From: Agarilytica sp045430285
Lineage (GTDB): Bacteria > Pseudomonadota > Gammaproteobacteria > Pseudomonadales > Cellvibrionaceae
Assembly: GCA_045430285.1 (NCBI GenBank)
Contig: JAILXV010000005.1
Location: forward strand, 1-64,000
Length of the DNA: 64,000 nt
Reading direction: 5' to 3'
Shown: in pieces, positions 54,308 through 62,985 of the stretch
How the letters are laid out: the number at the start of each line of letters is the position of its first letter
Position numbering within the stretch: the stretch's first letter is position 1
Position numbers and translations under genes: made by a program
The notes under the pieces: model-generated
The model's input: the letters and a program-made list of their open reading frames with translations, nothing else
Databases searched by the model: none
What the model was told of the DNA's origin: nothing

Positions 54308-56545
54308 ATGATAAAAAACAAAATGAGTTTAAATCCACTTGCCGCTGCTATTGCGTTGATTAGCGGTACTATCTGCATACCGCAGATAGCTAGCGCCCAA
54401 GAGGAAGTGCGTGAAGACGAAGAAGTTTTGGTGGTATCAGCTCGACGTAGAGACGAAACTTTACAAGAGGTGCCGATTTCTCTCTCTTCTTTTACTGGAG
54501 ATCAAATGGAAAAAACAGGCGTACCAGACCTCGTCGCACTTGGTGCTTCGGTTCCAAATACGACTCTCAAAGCCTCCCGAGCGACAAACTCCACGTTAAC
54601 CGCATTCATTCGTGGTGTTGGGCAACAAGACCCTCTCGTTGGACTCGAAGCTGGCGTCGGATTATATATCGATGATGTCTACCTGAACCGTCCACAGGGA
54701 GCGGTTCTTGATGTGTTTGAGGTAGAGCGCGTTGAGATATTAAGAGGCCCTCAAGGTACTCTCTATGGTAGAAACACCATCGGTGGTGCAATTAAGTATG
54801 TAACTAAACGTTTATCCAATGAAACCGAAGCCAGTGTAAAACTGGCTGCAGGAACATACGGACAATTCGATGGTATTATTAGTGGAAGCACACCCCTAGC
54901 TGACGATTCATTACGAATTGGAGGTAGCTTGGCGTCATTCCACCGTGGCGGTTATGGTGAAAATGTCATCACAGGCAGAGATAACTACGACAAAGACATT
55001 GTATCAGCACGAGTCAGCTTGGAATCCTCCCCCTCAGATTCACTATTTATTCGTGTCGCGGCCGACGCGATAAGAGACACTTCGAATCCTCGCCACGGGC
55101 ACCGTGAAGGCGCAGAATCCATTCTTGATGGAGTTTACGATACCGAGGCAGGCGTAGATTCAATTACTAGCCAAAACCACCCTATCAATAAAAACGAACT
55201 GGAAGGCTTTGGCTTAGCCACTACAGTAGAATATGAAATTAGCGACACGCTAACTTTTAAATCTGTAACGGCATATCGCGCTGATGAATCAGAATCAATC
55301 ATCGATTTTGATTCCCGTTTTCCAACTGGTCTAGATGCACCTGTCCAATACGAAAACGACCAACTTAGCCAGGAATTTCAAATAGGATTAAATTACGAGC
55401 GCATACAGGGCTTAATCGGAATTTACTATTTAGATGCTTACGCGAAAAACGTATTTGACTTTCTTGTTCCAAATGCAATCGCATATACGTTTGGTGAGGT
55501 CGACACCGCGAGCATGGCGGCATTCTTCGATTTGAGTTATGACTTAACCGATACGTTTGCCCTATCTCTCGGCGCACGATACACCGCTGAGGAAAAAGAT
55601 TTTCATAGCTTTCGAGCCACCTATCTCATCGGGGATAACGGTTTACACGCGTCGCCGAACTTTGGCGGGAACGGTTTATTATTGACCGAACAAACATTTA
55701 TTGACGGACAAGAGGTTGCTCCAGAGTTTATTAGTTCTCGCTCCGATAATGCACTTACGCCCAAGGTTAGTCTAAGCTGGCAACCAGTCGAAGAACATCA
55801 TGTATATGCGTCATATAGCCAAGGTTTTAAAGGCGGCGGATACGACCCCCGAGGAAATTATTCCCAGGACGTTGGTCGATCTGGATTTAAACCAGAGTTC
55901 GTTGACGCTTACGAAATAGGTATAAAATCTACATTCTTAGATGGCTCAGTTTCTACAAATATTGCGGGATTCTATAGCGAATACTCTGATGTTCAAATTC
56001 CGGGGTCCGAAGTAATTCGAGATGAAAACGGGAATGCAACCGGCTTTGATGGCAACCTATCTAATGCTGGCGAAGCGACAATGAAAGGACTAGAGTTTGA
56101 TGTGACGGCGAACCTAACTGACAACCTTACATCAACACTGGCAGTAGGAATCTTAGATGCAGGCTACGATGTATTTGTTGAAGAAGGGGTAAACCTCGCA
56201 GATTCCAAAAACATACAGAATGCGCCTGATACTAGCAGCTCATTCTCTCTAAGCTACTCGTTAGATGTTGGCCCTGGAGAACTAAATATAAATGGCTCAG
56301 CCGATTACACAAGCAGCATTAACCAGTTCGAGATCCCAACTATTTTGGATCAGTCTGGTTATACTCTATTTAACTTAAGCGTAACGTGGACATCTGATGA
56401 TGACCATTGGCAGGCAGGGTTACACGGTCGAAATCTCTCTGACAAAGAGTATAAAGTGGCGGGATACAATTTCGACCCAGATTTTACGGCTTTTTACGGA
56501 GACCCCCGAACCATAACAGCGACATTAAAATACAAAACATTCTAA
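54308..56545 (+). CDS. TonB-dependent outer membrane receptor
   Basis: A 745-residue outer membrane barrel that imports a ligand with energy from TonB-ExbBD. A signal peptide ends ASAQ (about residue 30). A TonB-box-like EEVLVVSARRR follows, then the plug domain (about 50-160, with FIRGVGQQDP, GLYIDDVYL and VERVEILRGPQGTLYGRNTIGGAI) and the 22-strand barrel, ending in the aromatic residue Phe. The family resembles receptors of marine bacteria for siderophores or small organic molecules; the ligand is unknown. AAAGGTG stands 6-7 bases ahead of the ATG at 54308; a GTG three codons earlier is less likely. The gene follows the second esterase, so a link to its products is possible but unproven. 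Confidence 0.92.
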   Translation: MIKNKMSLNPLAAAIALISGTICIPQIASAQEEVREDEEVLVVSARRRDETLQEVPISLSSFTGDQMEKTGVPDLVALGASVPNTTLKASRATNSTLTAFIRGVGQQDPLVGLEAGVGLYIDDVYLNRPQGAVLDVFEVERVEILRGPQGTLYGRNTIGGAIKYVTKRLSNETEASVKLAAGTYGQFDGIISGSTPLADDSLRIGGSLASFHRGGYGENVITGRDNYDKDIVSARVSLESSPSDSLFIRVAADAIRDTSNPRHGHREGAESILDGVYDTEAGVDSITSQNHPINKNELEGFGLATTVEYEISDTLTFKSVTAYRADESESIIDFDSRFPTGLDAPVQYENDQLSQEFQIGLNYERIQGLIGIYYLDAYAKNVFDFLVPNAIAYTFGEVDTASMAAFFDLSYDLTDTFALSLGARYTAEEKDFHSFRATYLIGDNGLHASPNFGGNGLLLTEQTFIDGQEVAPEFISSRSDNALTPKVSLSWQPVEEHHVYASYSQGFKGGGYDPRGNYSQDVGRSGFKPEFVDAYEIGIKSTFLDGSVSTNIAGFYSEYSDVQIPGSEVIRDENGNATGFDGNLSNAGEATMKGLEFDVTANLTDNLTSTLAVGILDAGYDVFVEEGVNLADSKNIQNAPDTSSSFSLSYSLDVGPGELNINGSADYTSSINQFEIPTILDQSGYTLFNLSVTWTSDDDHWQAGLHGRNLSDKEYKVAGYNFDPDFTAFYGDPRTITATLKYKTF

Positions 56546-56566
56546 TTCTATTTTGCCTTAGTAACA

Positions 56567-56593
56567 ATAAAGGCGCCGAGAAGGCGCCTTTAT
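56567..56593. terminator. Hairpin terminator after the TonB receptor
   Basis: An 11-bp perfect stem ATAAAGGCGCC/GGCGCCTTTAT with a 5-base loop. It lies 21 bases after the receptor stop; the T content after the stem is low, so it may act in both directions. Confidence 0.78.
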
Positions 56594-56906
56594 CCATTCC
56601 ATTAATACTACAGAAACTTACTGACAACGATCTGCTGGCCAAGAACCTCCATCAACGCTAAACATATACGCCTCCAAAACCATTACCTATGTATGTAATG
56701 GAAAAATCCAACCATTTTTCGAAGATTTTCCAGATAGATGGAACGTTGGATTTTTCGAGAGGAGCTCCATATCATTTGTTTCTTCTGGTGCGGGAGCTCA
56801 CATAAATCCCACAACCTGTTTATGAATAACTGATTTCTAAATCGAGAAGCATCCATAAGCTCACAGTTCACGCACATCAATTCCGATGAAATCGATAACA
56901 CCTAAA
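56594..56906. other. Gene-poor region with a long inverted repeat
   Basis: This 313-base stretch lies between two convergent genes. It holds a perfect 12-bp inverted repeat GAAAAATCCAAC/GTTGGATTTTTC (56701-56712 and 56745-56756) and two GAGCTC words about 30 bases apart. A 21-codon minus-strand frame (56618-56683) ends SVDGGSWPADRCQ. The short frame looks like the end of a protein rather than a random peptide, but it is preceded by a stop and has no good ribosome binding site. A 72-codon minus-strand frame (56683-56901) has no recognisable feature. No function is assigned. Confidence 0.5.
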
Positions 56907-57842
56907 CTAAGGGTGTAAATCACTGCCGCACGAACGGCAGTATTTCGCTTCATTCTCGTGCCCCGCCGTTGAGCAGTTCGGACACAATATATTCATACGC
57001 TCCCGCTGAATTTCTTGTGCTAACTCTGCAGTAAAAATTCCCGTAGGCACGGCCAATATCGAATAGCCTAACAACATAGCCAAAGCAGCAATAAACTGAC
57101 CTAATGCGGTTTGAGGTGTAATATCTCCGTAACCTACCGTTGTAATCGTTACAATCGTCCAATAGATACTCTTGGGAATACTGCTAAACCCGTTTTCGGG
57201 CCCCTCGACCACATACATAAGAGAACCAAATATCGTCGCCAACACCAAGACAGATAAGAAAAAAATTAAGATTTTCCTTCTTATCTGATACATTGAACGT
57301 ATCAAGGTATTCGCTTCCGTCAAATACCGAACAAGCTTCAACACTCTAAATATACGTAAAAAACGCATCACGCGAACAATCAATAAAAAGTTAGCGCCTG
57401 GAACAAAAAGACTCAGGTAACTGGGCAATATCGAGATCAAATCGATGAGACCATAAAAGCTGGTAATGTAATGTCTGGGGTTTGGAGAGCAATAGATGCG
57501 AGCCACATACTCGATCGTAAACAAAATGGTAAACATCCATTCCAAGACGCGAATAACCAGATAATAAGAGGGCGAATACCCGCTCACCGACTCCGCCATC
57601 AACGTAAAGACACTCAGTAGGATGGCAAAGATCAAGAACAGATCAAACCCCTTTCCCGCCGGCGTATCCGTCCCAAAAATAACGCGATATAAAAACGCTT
57701 TTAACGTTTCTCGCTCAACGATGGGCTCAGCGGAAACATCGGGACCGAGCTGAGTCGCTCCATTTTCCGAGGTTACCTCGTTGGTATGGTCAGGGGTTTC
57801 GGTTGAGCTTGACGTTTTTTTGTCTGATTCTTTATTATTCAT
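56907..57842 (-). CDS. Voltage-gated-type potassium channel with C-terminal zinc ribbon
   Basis: A six-transmembrane inner-membrane cation channel. An acidic and polar N-terminus (about 50 residues) is followed by S1-S3 and an S4-like segment with spaced arginines (VRVMRFLRIFRVLKLVRY). The pore has the K+ selectivity filter TTVGYGD and the S6 helix. The last 35 residues contain four cysteines as CPNC...CRSCG, a zinc-ribbon. The KvAP/VIC type of prokaryotic channel normally has no such domain, or a different soluble tail. ATG 57842 is preferred over the GTG at 57863, but neither has a good ribosome binding site. It is divergent from the SUI1 gene. Confidence 0.87.
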   Translation of the reverse strand: MNNKESDKKTSSSTETPDHTNEVTSENGATQLGPDVSAEPIVERETLKAFLYRVIFGTDTPAGKGFDLFLIFAILLSVFTLMAESVSGYSPSYYLVIRVLEWMFTILFTIEYVARIYCSPNPRHYITSFYGLIDLISILPSYLSLFVPGANFLLIVRVMRFLRIFRVLKLVRYLTEANTLIRSMYQIRRKILIFFLSVLVLATIFGSLMYVVEGPENGFSSIPKSIYWTIVTITTVGYGDITPQTALGQFIAALAMLLGYSILAVPTGIFTAELAQEIQRERMNILCPNCSTAGHENEAKYCRSCGSDLHP

Positions 57843-57896
57843 TACGATCGATTCAAGATACACTCATTCAAACATTTACCTTAACACTAGACAGCA

Positions 57897-58226
57897 ATGA
57901 AGAAAAATAGCCGACTTGTATATTCCACAGACTCAGGCCGAATTACGCCTGATAAAACCACCGAAAACGCTGCTTCAACCCATACGGATGGCGTTATTCG
58001 CGTCAGTCGTGAAACCAAAGGCCGTAATGGGAAAGGCGTGACGGTTGTTGTCGGCTTCGATATGACGCCAGACGAGCTCAAAAAGTTCGGCAAGAAACTC
58101 AAACAAGTATGCGGTACCGGCGGCACAGCGAAAGAAGGTCGAATTGAAATACAGGGCGATCAACGGGAAAAAATTATCGAATTCCTGACTCAAGAAGGCT
58201 TTACCGCAAAAGCCTCCGGGGGCTAA
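57897..58226 (+). CDS. yciH: SUI1/eIF1-family translation factor YciH
   Basis: A 109-residue protein of the SUI1 family, related to eukaryotic eIF1. The N-terminal part is polar. The domain (about 30-105) has GVIRVSRETKGRNGKGVTVV and the signature KKFGKKLKQVCGTGGTAKEGRIEIQGDQ. In E. coli YciH can influence start-codon selection and may act as a stress-related translation inhibitor. It is a single gene, convergent with der. Confidence 0.92.
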   Translation: MKKNSRLVYSTDSGRITPDKTTENAASTHTDGVIRVSRETKGRNGKGVTVVVGFDMTPDELKKFGKKLKQVCGTGGTAKEGRIEIQGDQREKIIEFLTQEGFTAKASGG

Positions 58227-58244
58227 CCAAGCCCAAAAGGTACG

Positions 58245-59651
58245 CTATTTTCTCGGTTTTCTACCGGTAGGTTTCGCCTGGCGTTTCTTTTTGGTCAGAT
58301 TAGTCTGGGCCCGTTCGGCAAGTTTGTTTTTACGGTCAGCAAAAGGGTTTTCACCAGACTTAAACTCAATCCGTATAGGTGTCCCGTGAAGATTAAGTGC
58401 CCGCCGAAACGTTTTTTCGAGATATTTTGTGTAGTGTTGCGGCACATCCTTTGTTTGATTCCCATGAATCACAATAATCGGCGGGTTATGTCCGCCGGCA
58501 TGGGCGTAACGCAGTTTAATACGGCGGCTTCTCACCAGGGGAGGTTGATGTGTCGAAACAGCATCTTCTAATATTTTTGTTAGATGGCTGGAAGAAAAAC
58601 GCTCTGTCGCACTTTTATATGCCTTCTCAATAGATTTATATAAATTGCCAACGCCGGTACCGTGCTTCGCCGAAATAAAATGTATATCTGCAAAATCAAC
58701 GAAGCGTAAACGGCGCTGCAGCTCATTTTTAACGTAGTCTTTGTGTTCTTCTTCTAGCCCATCCCATTTGTTGATCGCAATCACTAAGGCACGCCCAGCA
58801 TCGATAGCGTGCCCCATAATATGAAGATCTTGATCCACAATGCCTTCCGTTGCATCAATCATTAAGACCACGACATTGGCATCGTCGATGGCTTGCAAGG
58901 TTTTAATAATAGAGAACTTTTCAACGGTAAGCCGTACGTTTTTCCGGCGCCGAACACCAGCCGTATCAATAATGGTATAGGGCGTACCGTTACGTTCGTA
59001 TTGAATATAAATACTGTCGCGCGTGGTGCCAGGAAGATCAAATACAACCACACGATCCTCGCCAAGCATACGATTTACAAGCGTAGACTTGCCAACATTC
59101 GGGCGCCCGATAATGGCCATTTTTAAGCCGCGAGTTTCTTCTGGTAAGGCCTCTTCTTGCTCAGGAATTTCTTCCAGAACATGTTCCATTAAACTTTTTA
59201 CACCACGCCCATGTGCCGCTGCAATTGAATGGACATCACCTAAACCAAGCTCGAAAAACGGTGCGACACTCACTTCATGGTCAAGCCCGTCGACTTTATT
59301 CGCGACAATATGGACATTTTTGTTCTGCACACGTAGGTGTTTTGCGATTTCTTGGTCGGCCAACATTAAGCCATCACGGCAATCCACCAGGAAAAGCACG
59401 ATATCAGCTTCAATGATTGCCTGCTTGGACTGATCTGCCATCGCAGTATCAATGCCTTCTTCCTCACCGCTGATGCCCCCCGTATCGATGACGATGCATT
59501 TTTTTCCACGAATCGTCGCCTCGCCGTATTTGCGGTCACGCGTAAGGCCGGCATGATCCGCAACGAGCGCTTCGCGAGAGCCCGTTAATCGATTAAAAAG
59601 CGTGGATTTCCCAACGTTAGGACGCCCGACAAGGGCAATAGTGGGTATCAT
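58245..59651 (-). CDS. der: Ribosome-associated double-domain GTPase Der (EngA)
   Basis: An essential GTPase for 50S subunit maturation. Two consecutive GTPase domains have G1 motifs GRPNVGKSTLFNRLTG (near residue 8) and GRPNVGKSTLVNRML (near 181). DTGG and DTAG are the two G3 motifs, and NKVD and NKWD the G4 motifs. A C-terminal KH-like domain and a Lys/Arg-rich tail (KKKRQAKPTGRKPRK) follow. 468 residues. It is the last gene of ispG-hisS-yfgM-bamB-der, 21 bases after bamB. Confidence 0.97.
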   Translation of the reverse strand: MIPTIALVGRPNVGKSTLFNRLTGSREALVADHAGLTRDRKYGEATIRGKKCIVIDTGGISGEEEGIDTAMADQSKQAIIEADIVLFLVDCRDGLMLADQEIAKHLRVQNKNVHIVANKVDGLDHEVSVAPFFELGLGDVHSIAAAHGRGVKSLMEHVLEEIPEQEEALPEETRGLKMAIIGRPNVGKSTLVNRMLGEDRVVVFDLPGTTRDSIYIQYERNGTPYTIIDTAGVRRRKNVRLTVEKFSIIKTLQAIDDANVVVLMIDATEGIVDQDLHIMGHAIDAGRALVIAINKWDGLEEEHKDYVKNELQRRLRFVDFADIHFISAKHGTGVGNLYKSIEKAYKSATERFSSSHLTKILEDAVSTHQPPLVRSRRIKLRYAHAGGHNPPIIVIHGNQTKDVPQHYTKYLEKTFRRALNLHGTPIRIEFKSGENPFADRKNKLAERAQTNLTKKKRQAKPTGRKPRK

Positions 59652-59672
59652 GGAAATTACTCTAAATGCAGT

Positions 59673-60839
59673 TTAACGCGAGGATAGCTCGTATGCGCTC
59701 AACTTGCCATCGTCGCTGAGAATGTAGAGTTTTCCTAAATGCGTCATCATTGGGGCGTTGAATCCATCACCAGCGGGTTTTAGTCGCTCAACGAATTGCC
59801 CATCTTGTTGGGATAAAATATGCAGATAACCATCGCCATCAATTGTGGCAACGTAACGCCCCACGGTTGTGGGTGCGCCAATTTCGCGATACTGTAGGTC
59901 TTCATTTTTCCAGACAACATCACCATTCGACGCGTTATACGCAATGACATGAGAATCCGCCGTACTGACAAATACCTTTCCATTCGAAACAGACAAAGCA
60001 CGATAAGTAGATAGCTCTTGCTTCCATATGGGATTGCCTTTGGCTAACGCAAAAGCAAATAAATTCCCTTGATAGCTACCAGAATATACCAAGCCATTTT
60101 TTACCGCTGGCGTTCCATCAATATCAACTATTCTTTCTAGGTCGGTTTTACCTTTAGGGTGACTGACCCTCGCCTCCCAGGTACGTGAGCCATCAATAAG
60201 TGAAAAGCTAATAATCTGACCGTTATCAAACGCACAGATCACTTGGTTGCCATTAATTAAAGGCGAGGATGTACCGCGTAAACTCAAAACCGGCGTAAGA
60301 TGATCATAAGACCAGCGCAGTTCACCACTTTTACTATCAAAGGCAAAAACTCTTGCATCGATCGTCTGAACAACGACTAAAGTCGCACTAACCGCAGGTA
60401 CGGCCAAAATTTCACTGCTTGTTTGCGCTTCCCATCTGACGTCACCGCTGTCAGCTGACAACGCTATGACTTTGCCGTCAAACGTACCAACAGCAACCGT
60501 ATCCAAATAAGCCCCGACACCTCCCGAGACCTCGGCATTCGTATCCGTTTTCCAACGTCGTTTCCCGTCAGCTAGGCTAAATGCCCTTACCACACCATCT
60601 GAATCAGTAGTATAAATAACATCGCCAAAAACAGAGGGAGCCAAACGTAAATATTTACGCCCATCGCCTTCCCCTGCACCCGCTTTCCATAGTCGCTTCG
60701 CTTTGACGCTTTTATCAAAACTTTCTAGCTCAGTAGCTTTTCGTTCTTCCTTTTTTTCTTCCCGCTCGTCTTTCGTTTCATTCGATGAACATGCGAAGAT
60801 AAAAAGCGAGAATAAAAATATGGATACAACACGCAGCAT
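59673..60839 (-). CDS. bamB: Outer membrane assembly lipoprotein BamB
   Basis: A BAM complex lipoprotein that scaffolds BamA. The lipoprotein signal peptide ends LFIFAC, with Cys17 lipidated, followed by SSNETKDEREEKKEER, a highly charged linker. The remainder is an eight-bladed PQQ-type beta-propeller with recurring GKRRWKTD, GDVRWEAQ, GELRWSYD and GDVVWKNE blades. 388 residues. The ATG overlaps the yfgM stop by one base (TAATG). It is the second outer-membrane assembly lipoprotein in the window after bamD. Confidence 0.95.
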   Translation of the reverse strand: MLRVVSIFLFSLFIFACSSNETKDEREEKKEERKATELESFDKSVKAKRLWKAGAGEGDGRKYLRLAPSVFGDVIYTTDSDGVVRAFSLADGKRRWKTDTNAEVSGGVGAYLDTVAVGTFDGKVIALSADSGDVRWEAQTSSEILAVPAVSATLVVVQTIDARVFAFDSKSGELRWSYDHLTPVLSLRGTSSPLINGNQVICAFDNGQIISFSLIDGSRTWEARVSHPKGKTDLERIVDIDGTPAVKNGLVYSGSYQGNLFAFALAKGNPIWKQELSTYRALSVSNGKVFVSTADSHVIAYNASNGDVVWKNEDLQYREIGAPTTVGRYVATIDGDGYLHILSQQDGQFVERLKPAGDGFNAPMMTHLGKLYILSDDGKLSAYELSSR

Positions 60840-61639
60840 TAAGAGTTCTCCGTCACGTCGTCAGCAGGAGCGTCATTCACGTCTGTGGTTTCTGCTTCTG
60901 CTGCATCATCACCCGCTGATTCAGTTTCCTCACCTGAAGGCTCAGTAACTTCCGATTTCTCAGTAGACTCTGGTGAGAGCGCTAATATATCCGCACCGTC
61001 CAATTTGATTTGAAGAATGCTACGACGTTGAAATTCTTGAGGGGATAGACTATCCATTGATTCCTGAAATGCCGTTTTCGCCGCATCCGTTTTACCTTGT
61101 GCAGCAAGCACATCACCGCGGATTTCCGCGAATAGAGATCCGTATTGAGAATCCCCAGAAACAGCGACTAATGCTAGCGCAGCATCTAAATCATTAAGTG
61201 CCAATTTAACACGCGCCAAACGTGCTTTGGCTAAATCTTTGATCGCATTGTTCGCACCGGCATCAACAACACGTTGTAAATACCCTTCTGCTTTGGGGAG
61301 GTCTTTCTCATCTACCGCCAAACGTGCCAATATTAGATTGGCCTGATCGGCATATAAACTACCCGCGTAATCTTGCGCGATCTGGGTTGCCAGGACAGAA
61401 GACTCGGCGCGTTTTTCTTCACTAAGTTCTGAGCCAGGCGCGGTCTCCATGGCAGAAATCAAACTTGTATATTGATCGCTCGCCTCTGCAGCTGTGGACT
61501 CTTTTTGGTCTTCCCATACGTTCCAACCATAATAACCACCGGCAACAGCCACAACGGGAATCACAATCGATTTCCAGTAGGTCTTCCACCACTCTTTTAG
61601 CGCTTGGATTTGTTCTTCTTCTGTCAAATGATCTGCCAC
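60839..61639 (-). CDS. yfgM: YfgM, ancillary SecYEG translocon subunit (TPR protein)
   Basis: A single-pass inner-membrane protein with a periplasmic tetratricopeptide-like domain that acts with PpiD at the Sec translocon. A short cytosolic N-terminus (LTEEEQIQALKEWWK) is followed by a transmembrane segment (about 20-40) and helical repeats (about 75-215). The last 40 residues form a highly acidic, low-complexity tail (for example EETESAGDDAAEAETTD). The usual E. coli protein is 206 residues; this one has 266 because of the tail. It lies between hisS and bamB, the conserved order. Confidence 0.92.
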   Translation of the reverse strand: MADHLTEEEQIQALKEWWKTYWKSIVIPVVAVAGGYYGWNVWEDQKESTAAEASDQYTSLISAMETAPGSELSEEKRAESSVLATQIAQDYAGSLYADQANLILARLAVDEKDLPKAEGYLQRVVDAGANNAIKDLAKARLARVKLALNDLDAALALVAVSGDSQYGSLFAEIRGDVLAAQGKTDAAKTAFQESMDSLSPQEFQRRSILQIKLDGADILALSPESTEKSEVTEPSGEETESAGDDAAEAETTDVNDAPADDVTENS

Positions 61640-61658
61640 GGGGTTTCTCCTACGGTGC

Positions 61659-62936
61659 TCAACTTAGAGTTTTTATAATTTCGTCAAATTTAACGGTGTG
61701 TTGCGCTTTTTCTTCACGCAGATACTTTACGGAAACAACACCCTCTTGGGCCTCGTTTTCGCCTAGGATAAGTGCGATATCCGCACCGCTCTTATCCGCT
61801 TTTTTCATTTGGCTTTTAAAACTGCCGCCACCACAATGCATTTGCAATCGAAGATACGGTAGCGCCGACCGAATATTCTCCGATATAGCAAAGGCTTGGG
61901 GCAATACATCCCCTGCAACGACTAAATAGACGTCCGCCGAGCGATATATATCCTCAGGAATCACATTTAATTCATCCAATAGGAGAATTAAGCGCTCTAT
62001 TCCCATACCAAAACCTACGGCAGGTGTAGGCTTTCCGCCAAGCTCTTCCACCAGGCCGTCATAACGACCACCGCCACAAATAGTTCCTTGGGCACCGAGC
62101 TTTGTGGTCACCCACTCAAAAACGGTTTTGCCGTAATAATCCAAACCACGAACTAAACGAGGGTTTACGGTATACGCTATGCCCTGGCTATCTAAAAGTG
62201 ACTTCAATGTATCAAAGTGACTTTTTGAATCCTCATCAAGATAATCGAATAATGCAGGCGCATCGTTCAATAATTCTTGTATATTTGGGTCTTTACTATC
62301 CAGTACACGCAACGGGTTTGAATCGATTCTCCGCGCACTGTCTTCATCTAAACGGTCTTTATGGGCAGACAAAAACTCTATCAATGCGGCACGATAATTT
62401 TTTCGTGCCTCACTACTCCCGATTGTATTGATTTGCAGCTCGACGGCATCTTCTATGCCCAGCTCCTGCCACAACTTTGAGGTGAGAATTAGCAATTCCA
62501 CATCAATATCAGGGCCAGGTAAACCGAAGGTCTCTATTCCAAATTGGTGGAATTGACGTAGGCGTCCTTTTTGCGGACGCTCATGACGAAACATCGGTCC
62601 CGTATACCAAAGCTTCTGAACCAAAGAACCACGATCAAACAACAATTTATGTTGTTCGCAGGCTCTTACACAGCACGCAGTTCCTTCTGGGCGCAGCGTT
62701 AAACTGTCGCCACCTTTATCAGTAAAGGTATACATTTCTTTTTCGACAATATCTGTCACTTCACCAATACCGCGATGAAACAATTCGGTTTTTTCCATCG
62801 TCGGAAAACGAATTTCCTGATAGCCGTAGCTCTGAAATAGTTCTGTGACCGTCGATTCCAGGTATTGCCAAGCAGGCGACTCTGAAGGTAAAACGTCGTT
62901 CATGCCTTTAACGGCTTGTATTGTCTTTGATCCCAT
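61659..62936 (-). CDS. hisS: Histidyl-tRNA synthetase
   Basis: A class II aminoacyl-tRNA synthetase. Visible motifs are motif 1 (about residues 40-75), motif 2 PMFRHERPQKGRLRQFHQFG (about 110-129), the His-A and His-B loops RGLDYYGKTVFE and GGGRYDGLVEELGG, and motif 3 VGFGMGIERLILLL. The C-terminal anticodon-binding domain starts near 330 (DVYLVVAGD). 425 residues. It is 49 bases downstream of ispG and 19 bases upstream of yfgM. Confidence 0.97.
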   Translation of the reverse strand: MGSKTIQAVKGMNDVLPSESPAWQYLESTVTELFQSYGYQEIRFPTMEKTELFHRGIGEVTDIVEKEMYTFTDKGGDSLTLRPEGTACCVRACEQHKLLFDRGSLVQKLWYTGPMFRHERPQKGRLRQFHQFGIETFGLPGPDIDVELLILTSKLWQELGIEDAVELQINTIGSSEARKNYRAALIEFLSAHKDRLDEDSARRIDSNPLRVLDSKDPNIQELLNDAPALFDYLDEDSKSHFDTLKSLLDSQGIAYTVNPRLVRGLDYYGKTVFEWVTTKLGAQGTICGGGRYDGLVEELGGKPTPAVGFGMGIERLILLLDELNVIPEDIYRSADVYLVVAGDVLPQAFAISENIRSALPYLRLQMHCGGGSFKSQMKKADKSGADIALILGENEAQEGVVSVKYLREEKAQHTVKFDEIIKTLS

Positions 62937-62985
62937 GATGCTCTTTATCTACTCGTTATAACGCGCTAGTGGTTAAGGTCCGAGA

